A stretch of 64,000 nt of DNA from Komagataeibacter diospyri (lineage in GTDB: Bacteria > Pseudomonadota > Alphaproteobacteria > Acetobacterales > Acetobacteraceae), in NCBI RefSeq assembly GCF_006538165.1, contig NZ_BDLU01000037.1, forward strand, positions 117,432 through 181,431. Reading direction: 5' to 3'. Under the pieces are notes generated by a model that saw only the letters and a list, made by a program, of their open reading frames with translations, did no database searches and had not been told where the DNA came from. Below, one piece after another: positions 20,256 through 29,864 of the stretch; positions within the stretch are counted from its first letter, which is position 1; the number at the start of each line of letters is the position of its first letter. A program made the translations under genes and the position numbers.

Positions 20256-21491
20256 ATGGCCCATGCCCTGCCCGTCTCCCCCCTTGCCCGGTCAATGCCT
20301 GACCTTCCGCCCGTGGCGGGCGTGCGTTTTGGTGCAACAGCGGCAGGCATCCGCTACAAGGGGCGGACCGATCTGGTAATGGCGGAATTCGCGCCAGGCA
20401 CGACGGTGGCAGGCGTGTATACCCGCAGCAAATGCCCCGGCGCGCCGGTGGACTGGTGCCGCGCCGCGATGGCCGATGGCCGTGCGCGTGCTCTGGTGGT
20501 CAATGCCGGGAACGCCAATGTCTTTACCGGCCGCGCCGGTTTCGAGGCGACGCAGGCCAATGCAGCTGATGCGGCACGTCTGGTCAACTGTGCCGCGAGC
20601 GAGGTCTTCCTCGCCTCCACCGGCGTGATCGGTGAAATCCTGCCCTATCAGAAGATTTCAGCCGCCCTGCCCGGCCTGTACGCCACCCTGTCCGATGACG
20701 GGTGGGCGGACGCCGCACGTGGCATCATGACCACCGACACCTTTCCCAAGGCCGCGACCCGCACGGCACGCATTGGTGAGACGACGGTGCGCATCCAGGG
20801 CATCGTCAAGGGCAGCGGCATGGTGGCACCGGACATGGCGACCCTGCTGTCCTTCATCGCAACTGATGCGAAGCTGCCCGCCAGCGTGATCCAGTCCCTG
20901 CTGGCCGATGGCGTCAACCGCAGCTTCAACTGCATCACTGTGGATTCGGATACATCCACCTCCGACATGATCCTGCTGTTCGCCACCGGACAGGCAGGCA
21001 ATGCGGAAATCGGGGATGCACAGTCGACCGACCTGGCGGATTTCCGCGATGCACTCGATTCCCTGCTGCTGGAACTGGCGCTGCTGGTGATCCGCGACGG
21101 GGAAGGCGTGACGAAGATGATGCACATCACCGTCACCGGCGCCGTATCCGATGAATCGGCCCACCGCGTGGCCATGGCCGTCGCCAATTCCCCGCTGGTC
21201 AAGACGGCCGTGGCGGGGGAAGACGCCAACTGGGGCCGCGTCGTCATGGCGGTTGGCAAATGTGGCGAACCCGCCAACCGTGATACGCTGTCGGTCGGCA
21301 TTGGCGGAGCATGGATCGCCCAGAATGGCACCGTTGTGCCCGATTACGATGAAACCCCCGTGGTCGCGCATATGCGCGGGCAGGAAATCGAGATTACCAT
21401 TGACCTGGGACTTGGCAACGGCACGGCGCAGGCATGGGGCTGCGACCTGACGCACGGCTATATCGACATCAACGGTTCCTACCGCAGCTAG
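20256..21491 (+). CDS. argJ: Bifunctional ornithine acetyltransferase/N-acetylglutamate synthase
   Basis: ArgJ transfers the acetyl group from N-acetylornithine to glutamate and can also make N-acetylglutamate from acetyl-CoA, closing the cyclic arginine pathway. The 411-residue precursor carries the self-cleavage site in KGSGMVAPDMATLLSF, where the Thr after MA becomes the N-terminal nucleophile of the beta chain. The oxyanion-type stretch STGVIGE in the alpha part is also present. It has its own leader after the parvulin terminator and precedes an RDD protein by about 110 bases. Confidence 0.95.
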   Translation: MAHALPVSPLARSMPDLPPVAGVRFGATAAGIRYKGRTDLVMAEFAPGTTVAGVYTRSKCPGAPVDWCRAAMADGRARALVVNAGNANVFTGRAGFEATQANAADAARLVNCAASEVFLASTGVIGEILPYQKISAALPGLYATLSDDGWADAARGIMTTDTFPKAATRTARIGETTVRIQGIVKGSGMVAPDMATLLSFIATDAKLPASVIQSLLADGVNRSFNCITVDSDTSTSDMILLFATGQAGNAEIGDAQSTDLADFRDALDSLLLELALLVIRDGEGVTKMMHITVTGAVSDESAHRVAMAVANSPLVKTAVAGEDANWGRVVMAVGKCGEPANRDTLSVGIGGAWIAQNGTVVPDYDETPVVAHMRGQEIEITIDLGLGNGTAQAWGCDLTHGYIDINGSYRS

Positions 21492-21605
21492 GCAATAATG
21501 GGCACCTGATTGAGGGGAGGCCGTTTTTCCTGTTCCGTTGCGCACGCAGCGATGGCATTGCTGTCCGGGTATACCCACCACGTCTGCCAGACAGGAAACG
21601 CCTGC

Positions 21606-22199
21606 ATGACAAACCCGTTTTTCCGCCCTGCTTCCACCCCACAGGACGTCTGGACCTATGGGGGGTTCTGGATCCGGGTCGTGGCCTATGTGATCGATTC
21701 CATCGTGCTATGGGCGGTGCTCGGCCTGCTGGGCATGCTGCTGGTACCGCCCAGCCTGTCGATCTCGATATTCGACCCGCAATCGACGGGGGGCAGCGGG
21801 GGCGACTACCGCATCTCCTATATCCAGCCCGCAGACTACACCATCCTGTCCAGCACGCCCCACCTGCACTGGAACGGCAACGGGCTGTTCGAACTGATTA
21901 CCCTGCTGCTGCCCGCCGCGTATTACATCGTGTTCGAGGCATCATCCCTGCAGGCCACGCCGGGCAAGATCATGTGCAACATGCGCGTGACCGACCTGTA
22001 TGGCAACCGCATCACGCTGCTGCGCGCGGCGGGGCGGTATTTCGGCAAATACCTGTCGGCGCTGATCTGTGGGGTGGGCTTCCTCATGGTCATGTGGACG
22101 CAGCGCAAGCAGGGTCTGCATGACATCCTGGCGGGCACCTGCGTGATCCGCCGCGAGGCACGGGCCGCTGCCCCGCCGCCACCGCAATGGGGTGGCTGA
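21606..22199 (+). CDS. RDD family membrane protein
   Basis: RDD proteins are small multi-span membrane proteins of mostly unknown function; some act in ion exchange. The ATG at 21606 follows an AGGAAA site. The 197-residue product has Arg-Asp motifs near the first helix (GFWIRVVAYVIDSIVLW), a second helix after a polar loop (LITLLLPAAYYIVF), the conserved ATPGKIMCNMRVTD stretch, and a last helix with the typical LHDILAGTCVIRR end. It lies between argJ and a large MscS channel, with a terminator after it. Substrate unknown. Confidence 0.85.
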   Translation: MTNPFFRPASTPQDVWTYGGFWIRVVAYVIDSIVLWAVLGLLGMLLVPPSLSISIFDPQSTGGSGGDYRISYIQPADYTILSSTPHLHWNGNGLFELITLLLPAAYYIVFEASSLQATPGKIMCNMRVTDLYGNRITLLRAAGRYFGKYLSALICGVGFLMVMWTQRKQGLHDILAGTCVIRREARAAAPPPPQWGG

Positions 22200-22287
22200 C
22201 ACAAAAAAACATGGCAAAAATGCAACCTTCCCGCCTCGCTCGGCCTTCTATTCTGATATTGAATGTTTTTCCCGCAGCATGACGGTC

Positions 22288-22318
22288 CGCCCCGCGCAGG
22301 AATGCGCGCGGGCGTTTT
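22288..22318 (+). terminator. Probable terminator after the RDD gene
   Basis: A GC-rich hairpin pairs CGCCCCGCGC (22288-22297) with GCGCGCGGGCG (22304-22314) with one bulge and a six-base loop. TTTT follows. It isolates the RDD gene from the MscS operon. Confidence 0.65.
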
Positions 22319-22385
22319 GGTGTTACGGCGGGGAACCTGACGCTGCGCCGGGTTTCCTGATTTTCCAAGGAGGTGAACAATCCGC

Positions 22386-24941
22386 ATGTCGGCCCATTAC
22401 GCGACAACGGTCCATTCCGCCCCAACCCGGTCCAGACGGGGCGGTATCCTGACATTGCTGGCGGCCTTCATGCTGGCACTACTGCCATGGGCCATGCAGG
22501 CCCGCGCGGCGGATACCGACGCAGCCCCGCAGGGCATAACCAGCCAGCAGGCGCAGCAGGTACTGTCGGTCATGAACGACCCGCAGAAGCGCGAGGAGTT
22601 CACCCGCACCCTTGACGCCATCGCCAAGGGGCTGCCCGCGCCCCAACCAGCCCCGGCTGCTGCGGCCCCCGCGAAAAAAGCCGCCCCTGCCGATGTGTCG
22701 CTTGAACCCGACAGCATCAGCAGCGAAACCATGAGCGAACTGACCCACATACGCGACATCGCGTTGCAGCAGGGCCAGAACTTCATGGGGCTGTTCAAGG
22801 ATCTGGCCTTTGTGGGCCGGTGGGTTCACTCCATCCTGTCCAATGCGGATTCACGCCGGATCCTGCTGGATGCGATGGGTCGCGCCAGCATCATCTTCAT
22901 CCTCGCCCTTGTTGCCGAACGCGCGCTGTCCATCGCCATGCGCAAGCCGCTGGCGGGTGTCACCGCGCGCGCAGTGGCGACCGAGCAGCGCCTGAACCAG
23001 CGCCTGAAGCGGGAAGACCAGGCGGATGAGAACCAGCCTGCCCCGCCGCCCGCCACCACCGCCGATGCACAGGCCGAACAGCAGACCGAACAGGCACGCC
23101 AGAACGATGACCGCCAGCAGCATGAAACGCTGCGCATCATCACGCGCATTCCCTATTCACTGCTGCACCTGCTGATCAAACTGCTGCCGGTCGCCCTGTT
23201 CTGCGGGCTGGGTTATGGCGCATCCGCGCTGTTCACCTCCACCCATCAGGCCGCGATGGTCACCATCACGCTGACGAACGCGTACGTAATAGCGCGCGTG
23301 ATCTACCTGCTGCTGGAGACGGTGTTCGTCCCGCACTCCCCCACCATCCGCCTGTGCAGTGCATCGGACGCGACGGCGCGCATGGTCACGCGGTGGTGGA
23401 ACTTCCTTGTCGCGGCCCCGTCCATCGTGGTCTGCCTGTCCACGCTGGGTGGCGTGTTTCACATGCCCGCCCGCGGCACGGAAGCCATCATCCGCGCCGT
23501 GGTGCTGATCGAACATATCCTGATCGCGATCTTCATCTGGCGCATCCGCCACCATGTGGGTGCGGCACTGCAGCCCTCGGGCCGCCTGCGTGAAAAGCCG
23601 TTCTGGATCTTCGTGGGCAAGATGGTCCGCTTCTGGTGGATTCCGGCCATGTTCTTCGACTTCGCGCTGTGGCTGGTCTGGGCCACCCAGATCCGTGGTG
23701 GCTATGCCTGGATCCTGCGCACGCTGTCGCTGACCATTGTGGTCATCCTTGGCGCACGGCTGCTGTCCGTGCTGGCCTTCAGCGTGCAGAACAAGATCTT
23801 CCATGTGCCTGAAGCGACCGAAAAGCGCTATCCCGGCCTGCAGGCCCGCGTGGACTACTACTACCCCATCGCGCGGCGCGCGCTGTCGGTGCTGCTGACA
23901 TTCGTGACCGTCGTGCTGCTGCTGCAGTCATGGGGCCTGCCCGCCATCCGCTTCTTCGTACATGGTTCGCTGGGCACCAAGATCGTGGGGGCCATGCTGA
24001 CGGTCATGATCGCCTACACCATCGCCATCGTGGTGTGGGAAGTGGCCAACGCCACGCTGCAGAACCAGATTACCCGGTTCGAGACATCGGACCAGGCATC
24101 CCGCGCCACCCGGCTGCGCACGGTACTGCCGATCATCCGCACGGTGCTGCTGACCTTCATCATCATCATCGTGACCGTGACCACGCTGTCGCAGATTGGC
24201 ATCAACGTCGCCCCGCTGCTGACCGGTGCGGGCATCATGGGTGCGGCCATCGCCTTCGGTTCGCAGAGTCTGGTCAAGGACTTCATCACCGGCTTCTTCA
24301 TGCTGGTGGAAAATGCGATGCAGGTGGGTGACTGGGTCACCGCGGGCAGTGTCGCGGGTACGGTGGAACACCTGTCGATCCGCACCCTGCGACTGCGCGC
24401 GATCAACGGGGACCTGCATATCATCCCGTTCTCCTCCGTCACGTCGATCGCCAATACCTCACGTGATTACAACCTTGTGGTGGTCAGCTTCATGCTGGAC
24501 CTGACGGAAGATCCGCACCGGGTCGCGGCGATCCTGAAGGACGAGTTGTCCGTGCTGCGCAAGGACCCCGTCTATGGCCCGCTGATCAAGTCCGACTTCT
24601 CGTTCCTTGGTGTCGAACAGGCTGATGGGAACGGGGCCAAGTTCCTTGGCTCCATCCGCACGGCGGCGGGAGCGAAGTGGAAGGTCTATCGTGAATACTA
24701 TGCCCGTCTTGGCGCGCGCATGGTGAAGGAAAAGGTCGCATTCCCGATTCCGACTTCGCTCAACCTGCTGGCCAATGGCCCGAAGGGCGCCCTGCAGATG
24801 AACATGGAGGAAAACCCCGCAGCCATCCTCGCTGCGCACAACGCGCAGCCTGATGCGTCCAAACCTGCCACCCCCAGCCCGGATGACAGCGACGGCAGGG
24901 ATGCAACCAGCCCCAAGGGCGATGAACCCTCCCATGGCTGA
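22386..24941 (+). CDS. Large MscS-type mechanosensitive ion channel
   Basis: This is an 851-residue member of the MscS superfamily, much longer than MscS itself and similar in plan to YbiO/MscK types. A signal peptide (about residues 20-40) is followed by a Pro/Ala-rich periplasmic segment and several helices. The C-terminal pore and beta domain contains IMGAAIAFGSQSLVKDFITG and GDWVTAGSVAGTVEHLSIR. The last 60 residues are polar and probably disordered. An AAGGAGGTGA site precedes the start. The stop overlaps the next gene by eight bases. It should release solutes on hypo-osmotic shock. Confidence 0.9.
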   Translation: MSAHYATTVHSAPTRSRRGGILTLLAAFMLALLPWAMQARAADTDAAPQGITSQQAQQVLSVMNDPQKREEFTRTLDAIAKGLPAPQPAPAAAAPAKKAAPADVSLEPDSISSETMSELTHIRDIALQQGQNFMGLFKDLAFVGRWVHSILSNADSRRILLDAMGRASIIFILALVAERALSIAMRKPLAGVTARAVATEQRLNQRLKREDQADENQPAPPPATTADAQAEQQTEQARQNDDRQQHETLRIITRIPYSLLHLLIKLLPVALFCGLGYGASALFTSTHQAAMVTITLTNAYVIARVIYLLLETVFVPHSPTIRLCSASDATARMVTRWWNFLVAAPSIVVCLSTLGGVFHMPARGTEAIIRAVVLIEHILIAIFIWRIRHHVGAALQPSGRLREKPFWIFVGKMVRFWWIPAMFFDFALWLVWATQIRGGYAWILRTLSLTIVVILGARLLSVLAFSVQNKIFHVPEATEKRYPGLQARVDYYYPIARRALSVLLTFVTVVLLLQSWGLPAIRFFVHGSLGTKIVGAMLTVMIAYTIAIVVWEVANATLQNQITRFETSDQASRATRLRTVLPIIRTVLLTFIIIIVTVTTLSQIGINVAPLLTGAGIMGAAIAFGSQSLVKDFITGFFMLVENAMQVGDWVTAGSVAGTVEHLSIRTLRLRAINGDLHIIPFSSVTSIANTSRDYNLVVVSFMLDLTEDPHRVAAILKDELSVLRKDPVYGPLIKSDFSFLGVEQADGNGAKFLGSIRTAAGAKWKVYREYYARLGARMVKEKVAFPIPTSLNLLANGPKGALQMNMEENPAAILAAHNAQPDASKPATPSPDDSDGRDATSPKGDEPSHG

Positions 24942-25668
24942 CGGCACGCCCACGCTGCTGGCGCGACTGGAATCGCCCCTGCGCACGGATGGCTACGCCT
25001 TCGTGCCGGCAGGGGAGATGCGGCCCCTGCTGGAGCAGTATGGCCTACGGGACTGGGCCAGCTTCGCCGCCAGCTGGAACCGGCTGGGCCTGGACCGCTA
25101 CATGGCGGATGGCGGGCGTTACCGCCGCCGCCGCCATGCCACTTTTTCCATCAGCGACGACGGCATCCAGCGCAAGAAACACCAGCCCCATTACCAGAGC
25201 CGTGATTACAACGAACTCAATGGCGGGATCGAACGCTGGTTCCGCGCGGTGGAACCGGAAGTGGGCGCACACCCCGCACTGGTCGCCATCCTGCGGCTCA
25301 TGCACCGGATCGTGGCGGACCTGACCGATCCGGCCAGCATGCCTGATACATGGCATACCGAAATCCACCAGTTCCGTATCGAGGCGCTGGATGACAGTCC
25401 CGGCCAGCCCACACCGGAAGGGCTGCACCGTGACGGCGTGGACTGGGTCATGGTCGTGATGATCCGGCGCGAGAACGTCATGTCGGGCGAAACCGCGATC
25501 CATGACCTGCAGCGCACCATGGTAGGCAGCTTCATGCTGGATGAACCGCTGGATACGGCGGTGGTCAACGACAACCGCGTCTATCACGGGGTGACGGCGG
25601 TAAAGCCCCTTGATCCCGCGCGACCGGCCTATCGTGACGTACTGGTCGTAACATTCCGCCATCAATGA
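24934..25668 (+). CDS. 2-oxoglutarate/Fe(II) dioxygenase family protein
   Basis: The 244-residue product resembles the 2OG-Fe dioxygenase family that includes the free L-isoleucine hydroxylase of Bacillus. The iron ligands appear as His165-x-Asp167 (LHRDGVDWV) and His218 in NDNRVYHGVTAV. An arginine near residue 234 could bind the 2OG carboxylate. The substrate is unknown; a free amino acid is a guess from the family. The ATG at 24934 lies inside the end of the MscS gene, and a second ATG at 24922 is possible. The stop overlaps the next gene by four bases, so the three genes form a coupled unit. Confidence 0.82.
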   Translation: MADGTPTLLARLESPLRTDGYAFVPAGEMRPLLEQYGLRDWASFAASWNRLGLDRYMADGGRYRRRRHATFSISDDGIQRKKHQPHYQSRDYNELNGGIERWFRAVEPEVGAHPALVAILRLMHRIVADLTDPASMPDTWHTEIHQFRIEALDDSPGQPTPEGLHRDGVDWVMVVMIRRENVMSGETAIHDLQRTMVGSFMLDEPLDTAVVNDNRVYHGVTAVKPLDPARPAYRDVLVVTFRHQ

Positions 25669-26738
25669 CGCGGGCGCGCCCTGGCGCATGGAAGCAGTTC
25701 TGCCGGCTTGCGCTGGGAACCATGCTGGTGGTGGGCGGCGGCCTTTACCTGTTCATCGTAACGGTTGACCCGTGGGACGTACTGCCCTTTTCCCCCTGCC
25801 TGCCACGCATTCCCATTACATCCAACGCCCGCTACACCATGCCCGCGCTGGCGCGTAACCCGCGCTTCGATTCCGTCATGCTGGGTACATCCACCAGCAG
25901 GCTGATCCAGCCCGTCGTGATGGACCGCGCACTGGGCACCCATTTCCTGAACATGGCCATGAACAGCGCCAGCCCGTGGGAACAGGCGCGCGAACTCGAT
26001 ACCTTCCTGCGTGCCCACCCCACCCCGCGCATTGTCATGATCGATGTGGACGCCGCCTGGTGCCATGAACGCCCCGGCAGCCTGACATCCCCCAACCGCC
26101 CGTGGCCGGAATGGATGTATGGCCACCCCGCATGGACCGGCTACCTGCACATGGCCAGCCTGTATGCCCTGCAGGAAGCGGCCAACCAGTTCCTGTGGCT
26201 GGTGGGGCTGAAAACCCAGCGTTTCGGTCTGGATGGCTACACCAGTTTCGTGCCGCCCGATAACCGCTATGACCAGTTGCGCAGCCGGGTGCAGGCCGCC
26301 TTCGACCACTGGACGCCACCTGACAACACCCCCGCCCCACCGGGCATGGCCGCCACGCCACCGGCCACCATGGCGCTACTGGATTCAATGGTCGGACGCA
26401 TGCCTGCTTCCACCATCCCCATCCTGTGGTTTGCGCCTGCGTCCGCTTTCCTGCACGGAACGGCAGGCGGTATCGCCGCAACCCGGCTGCAGGCATGCAG
26501 GCTAGGGGTAGAAAGGATCGCGGCCCACTGGCCCAACGTGATCGCCCTTGATTTCAACCATGACAGCCCATTGACGGAAAACCGCGATAATTTCTGGGAT
26601 CCGCTGCATTACCGACTTCCGGTGGCACGGCGGCTGGTGGCGGATATCACGGCTGTCGTGCAGGGAAGGCCGGTTGCGGATCCAGCGCTGGATATACTGC
26701 ATGACCCACGCGGCGTGCCCGATACGGACCGGCAGTAA
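25665..26738 (+). CDS. Membrane-anchored SGNH-hydrolase-like protein of unknown function
   Basis: I do not recognise a named family. The 357-residue product has one N-terminal membrane helix (about residues 14-33) and a long extracytoplasmic part. The sequence LGTSTSRLIQ (about 73-82) resembles the nucleophile block of SGNH or DltD-like enzymes. A late DPLHYRLPVARRL supplies the matching Asp and His in the expected spacing. This suggests an esterase or acyl transferase at the cell surface. Its ATG overlaps the dioxygenase stop codon (ATGA), so the two are translated together, and it may act in the same pathway. Confidence 0.65.
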   Translation: MTRARPGAWKQFCRLALGTMLVVGGGLYLFIVTVDPWDVLPFSPCLPRIPITSNARYTMPALARNPRFDSVMLGTSTSRLIQPVVMDRALGTHFLNMAMNSASPWEQARELDTFLRAHPTPRIVMIDVDAAWCHERPGSLTSPNRPWPEWMYGHPAWTGYLHMASLYALQEAANQFLWLVGLKTQRFGLDGYTSFVPPDNRYDQLRSRVQAAFDHWTPPDNTPAPPGMAATPPATMALLDSMVGRMPASTIPILWFAPASAFLHGTAGGIAATRLQACRLGVERIAAHWPNVIALDFNHDSPLTENRDNFWDPLHYRLPVARRLVADITAVVQGRPVADPALDILHDPRGVPDTDRQ

Positions 26739-26944
26739 CCCAAAGCCATGCGTTGCCATCGCGGAGCCTCCACACCGGCGGGGCTTGTGCCGGGCGGGTC
26801 ATCTGGTATGGAAAACAGAATACCATGGGATGCCCGCCATACGCATGCGCGACGCATCCATGTAACGTGGACGGGGATCGTTCTGTGCATGCCGCCCCCG
26901 TGACCGGGCAGGCATAGGTTGCGGCACTGAGGTTGGAGAGGCTG

Positions 26945-28081
26945 GTGAATACGTCCGTCAATGGTGCGCCGCAATGGCATCTTCAGCCCGAGGCGAACCG
27001 GACCCTTGTCACACTGTCAGGGAACTGGATTGCACAGGAAGGACGTACCCCCGCCTTTCCCGCCGAGGCACTGAAGGATGTGCCGCACGGTGAGCCGGTT
27101 GAATTCCGCACCGACCAGCTGGGCAGATGGGATACCTCGCTCATCAGCTTCCTGTGGGAACTCAAGCGCAGCGCGCGTGAAGCCCATGTGGAAGTCGATA
27201 CCAACACCCTGCCGGAATCCGCGCACAAGCTGCTGGACCTGCTGCCTGAAATCCCACCCGAACCAACGCCTCCACCCTCCCACCATTTCGCGCCGGTGGC
27301 GGCAGTGGGACAGTTTACGCTCGATACCCTGAACGAGGTCGGCTGCGTCAGCGAAATGGGGACGGCCGCAGCCCGTGGTGGCCTGGCCTCACTGGTCGGG
27401 CGCGGGATGATGCGCACCGTCGACCTCATGTCCGACCTGAATGCGGCGGGGCCTGCGGCGCTGCTGATCGTGGGCGTGGTGAACTTTCTGGTGGGCGCGA
27501 TCCTTGCCTTTGTCGGTTCGGTGGAACTGCATAAATTCGCGGCCGACATCTATGTCGCAAGCCTTGTGGCCATCGCCATGGTGCGCGAGATGTCCGCCGT
27601 CATGACCGCCATCATCATGGCCGGGCGCACCGGTGGCGCCTATGCCGCGCGCATTTCCACCATGCAGGCCAATGAAGAAATCGACGCGCTGCAGGTATTC
27701 GGCATCCCGGTTTCCAGTTACCTGATCCTGCCTTCGGTGCTGGCACTCGCCTTCACCATGCCGCTGCTTTACCTGTACGGGTGCCTTATCGGCATGCTGG
27801 GCGGGTTCTTCGTGTCCTACATCATGCTGGATGTGTCGCCGCTGGGCTACTTCCATGAAACGATCCAGGCGCTGCCGCTGGACCAGTTCACCTTCGGCTT
27901 CATCAAGAGCTTCGTGTTCGGCACCTTTGTCGGCCTGACCAGCTGCCGCATCGGGCTGAAGGCCGGACGTAGCGCCGCCGACGTGGGCATTGCCGCGACC
28001 AAGGCCGTGGTCGTGGGCATTGTGGGCGTAATCGCGCTGGATGCGATTTTCGCGGTTATTGCCAATGTCATCGGGATCTGA
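26945..28081 (+). CDS. mlaE: MlaE-type lipid ABC transporter permease with N-terminal STAS-like domain
   Basis: This is the permease of an MCE/Mla phospholipid transport system that moves lipids between the membranes. The first 100 residues look like a STAS/MlaB-type domain fused to the permease. The rest has five to six membrane helices with the MlaE signature region VREMSAVMTAIIMAGRTGGA and the cytoplasmic EEIDALQVFGIPVS loop. The start is a GTG at 26945 with GGAGAGG just upstream; the TTG at 26933 lies within or before that site. The ATPase gene follows five bases downstream. Confidence 0.92.
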   Translation: MNTSVNGAPQWHLQPEANRTLVTLSGNWIAQEGRTPAFPAEALKDVPHGEPVEFRTDQLGRWDTSLISFLWELKRSAREAHVEVDTNTLPESAHKLLDLLPEIPPEPTPPPSHHFAPVAAVGQFTLDTLNEVGCVSEMGTAAARGGLASLVGRGMMRTVDLMSDLNAAGPAALLIVGVVNFLVGAILAFVGSVELHKFAADIYVASLVAIAMVREMSAVMTAIIMAGRTGGAYAARISTMQANEEIDALQVFGIPVSSYLILPSVLALAFTMPLLYLYGCLIGMLGGFFVSYIMLDVSPLGYFHETIQALPLDQFTFGFIKSFVFGTFVGLTSCRIGLKAGRSAADVGIAATKAVVVGIVGVIALDAIFAVIANVIGI

Positions 28082-28086
28082 CCGTC

Positions 28087-28899
28087 ATGAATGATACGAA
28101 TACCCAGATGCCCTCCACCGATGACCGCCCGGTGATGATTTCCGTCGATGACGTGACTCTGGCCTTCGGCAGCAAGGTGATCCAGCACGACGTATCCTTT
28201 CGCGTAAAGCGTGGCAGCATCTTTGCGGTCATGGGCGGGTCGGGCTGCGGCAAGAGCACCCTGCTCAAGAGCATGATCGGCCTGCTGCGTCCCACCCATG
28301 GCACTTACCTGGTGGAAAAGGACGATTACTGGGCAGGCGATGACGCCAGCCGCGTGCGGATCGGGCGGCGTTTCGGCGTCCTGTTCCAAAGTGGCGCGCT
28401 GTGGAGTTCCATGACGGTAGGCGAAAACGTCGCCCTGCCCATGCAGATGTTCACCAAGCTGAAACCGGACGTGATCCGCCAGCTTGTGGAACTCAAGCTG
28501 GGGCTGGTGGGCATGCTGCACGCCATTGACCAGTATCCGTCCGAACTCAGTGGCGGCATGCGCAAGCGTGCGGGCCTCGCGCGCGCCATGTCGCTGGACC
28601 CTGACATCCTGTTTTTTGATGAACCCTCCGCCGGGCTGGACCCGATCACGTCCGCCCGCCTGGATGAACTGATCCTGAACCTGCGCGACGGGCTGGGGGC
28701 GACGATCATCATCGTCAGCCATGAACTGTCCAGCCTGTTCCACATCGCTGATGATGGCATCTTCCTTGATGCCGACCAGAAAACCGCCATTGCCCACGGA
28801 TCACCACGCTGGCTGCGCGACCACTGCACCGATCCGATGGTTCATGCCTTCATGCACCGTGAACAGCTGGACAGTTCCAGCCCCGCTGGAAACGGGTAA
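28087..28899 (+). CDS. mlaF: Mla-type ABC transporter ATPase
   Basis: MlaF is the nucleotide-binding subunit that powers lipid transport. The 270-residue product has Walker A GGSGCGKS at 50-57, a Q-loop region (VLFQSGALWSSMTV), the ABC signature ELSGGMRKRAGLARAM and Walker B ILFFDEPSAGLDP. Its stop codon shares one base with the next ATG (TAATG). Gene order mlaE-mlaF-mlaD and the tight spacing identify it as the partner of the permease upstream. Confidence 0.95.
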   Translation: MNDTNTQMPSTDDRPVMISVDDVTLAFGSKVIQHDVSFRVKRGSIFAVMGGSGCGKSTLLKSMIGLLRPTHGTYLVEKDDYWAGDDASRVRIGRRFGVLFQSGALWSSMTVGENVALPMQMFTKLKPDVIRQLVELKLGLVGMLHAIDQYPSELSGGMRKRAGLARAMSLDPDILFFDEPSAGLDPITSARLDELILNLRDGLGATIIIVSHELSSLFHIADDGIFLDADQKTAIAHGSPRWLRDHCTDPMVHAFMHREQLDSSSPAGNG

Positions 28900-29864
28900 T
28901 GCCAATGCCCGGCAGGCAGACGCTGATCGGTTCAGCCGTGCTGGGGGTTGCGGCCATTGCGCTCGTCATACTGGGCGTAAAGGGATCGCTTCCCCTGCCC
29001 GGTCGCACCACCGAGGCACTGGTGATTTTTGAAAGCCCGACCAACGGGCTGGACATCGGCTCCCCCGTTAATTTCCGGGGCGTGCCGGTGGGTGCCGTCG
29101 AACGCATTACGGTCAAGGTCGATCCGGCCAGCCATCACACCTACATGCCGGTCTATATCCTGTTTGATCCCGACCATGCGCCCGGTCGCAGCGACCTGCC
29201 GCCATTGTCCGAACTGATCGCCAACGGGCTGCGGGCGGAAATGTCGCTGCACAGCCTTGTCACCGGACAGACCGAGCTTGACCTTGACCTTGCCCCCAAC
29301 GTACCGGCCCTGCTGCACCCGGGACTGGTGGACACGGACCTGACGGAAATACCGATGGGACAGACGGCGCTGCAGCAGATGGAAACCTCGCTGGTCGCCA
29401 TATCCGTCCAGCAGCTTCATCATGATCTGCAGACCGCTATGGCCAGCATCCACAAGCTGGCGGAAGACATGAACCGTGACCTGCCGGGCATGATCGCCAG
29501 TATCCGCGAGACATCCGTACATAGTGACGCGGCGGTCACCCACATCCGTACTGCCATTGCAGATGTGGAAAACCGCGCCAGCATCACCATCAACAAGCTG
29601 GACCAGTTGATCGCCACCAACAGCCAGCAGTTCGCCGCACGGCGGGCGGAGCTTCTGACGCTGATCGCCAGTACCCGCCAGACCATGACACAGGCGCATG
29701 AAACCCTTGCCAGCCTGCGAACGCTGACCGACCCGCAATCACGTGACAGGCTCAATCTGGACGATACGATGCGTGATATTATGGAAGCTGGTTACGGGCT
29801 GCGCGGATTCGCCAATGAAGTCGAAAGTAATCCGCAACTTCTGCTGATGGGACGCAATAAATGA
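28899..29864 (+). CDS. mlaD: MCE-domain lipid-binding protein MlaD
   Basis: MlaD is the periplasmic ring-forming subunit of the lipid transporter and is anchored in the inner membrane. A single membrane helix spans about residues 8-27. The MCE domain runs from about 38 to 115, with SPTNGLDIGSPVNFRGVPVG. The C-terminal two-thirds is rich in alpha-helical heptads (about 165-300) and may form a coiled-coil extension. Its stop overlaps the next start by four bases. No periplasmic MlaC homologue is seen in the cluster. Confidence 0.92.
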   Translation: MPMPGRQTLIGSAVLGVAAIALVILGVKGSLPLPGRTTEALVIFESPTNGLDIGSPVNFRGVPVGAVERITVKVDPASHHTYMPVYILFDPDHAPGRSDLPPLSELIANGLRAEMSLHSLVTGQTELDLDLAPNVPALLHPGLVDTDLTEIPMGQTALQQMETSLVAISVQQLHHDLQTAMASIHKLAEDMNRDLPGMIASIRETSVHSDAAVTHIRTAIADVENRASITINKLDQLIATNSQQFAARRAELLTLIASTRQTMTQAHETLASLRTLTDPQSRDRLNLDDTMRDIMEAGYGLRGFANEVESNPQLLLMGRNK

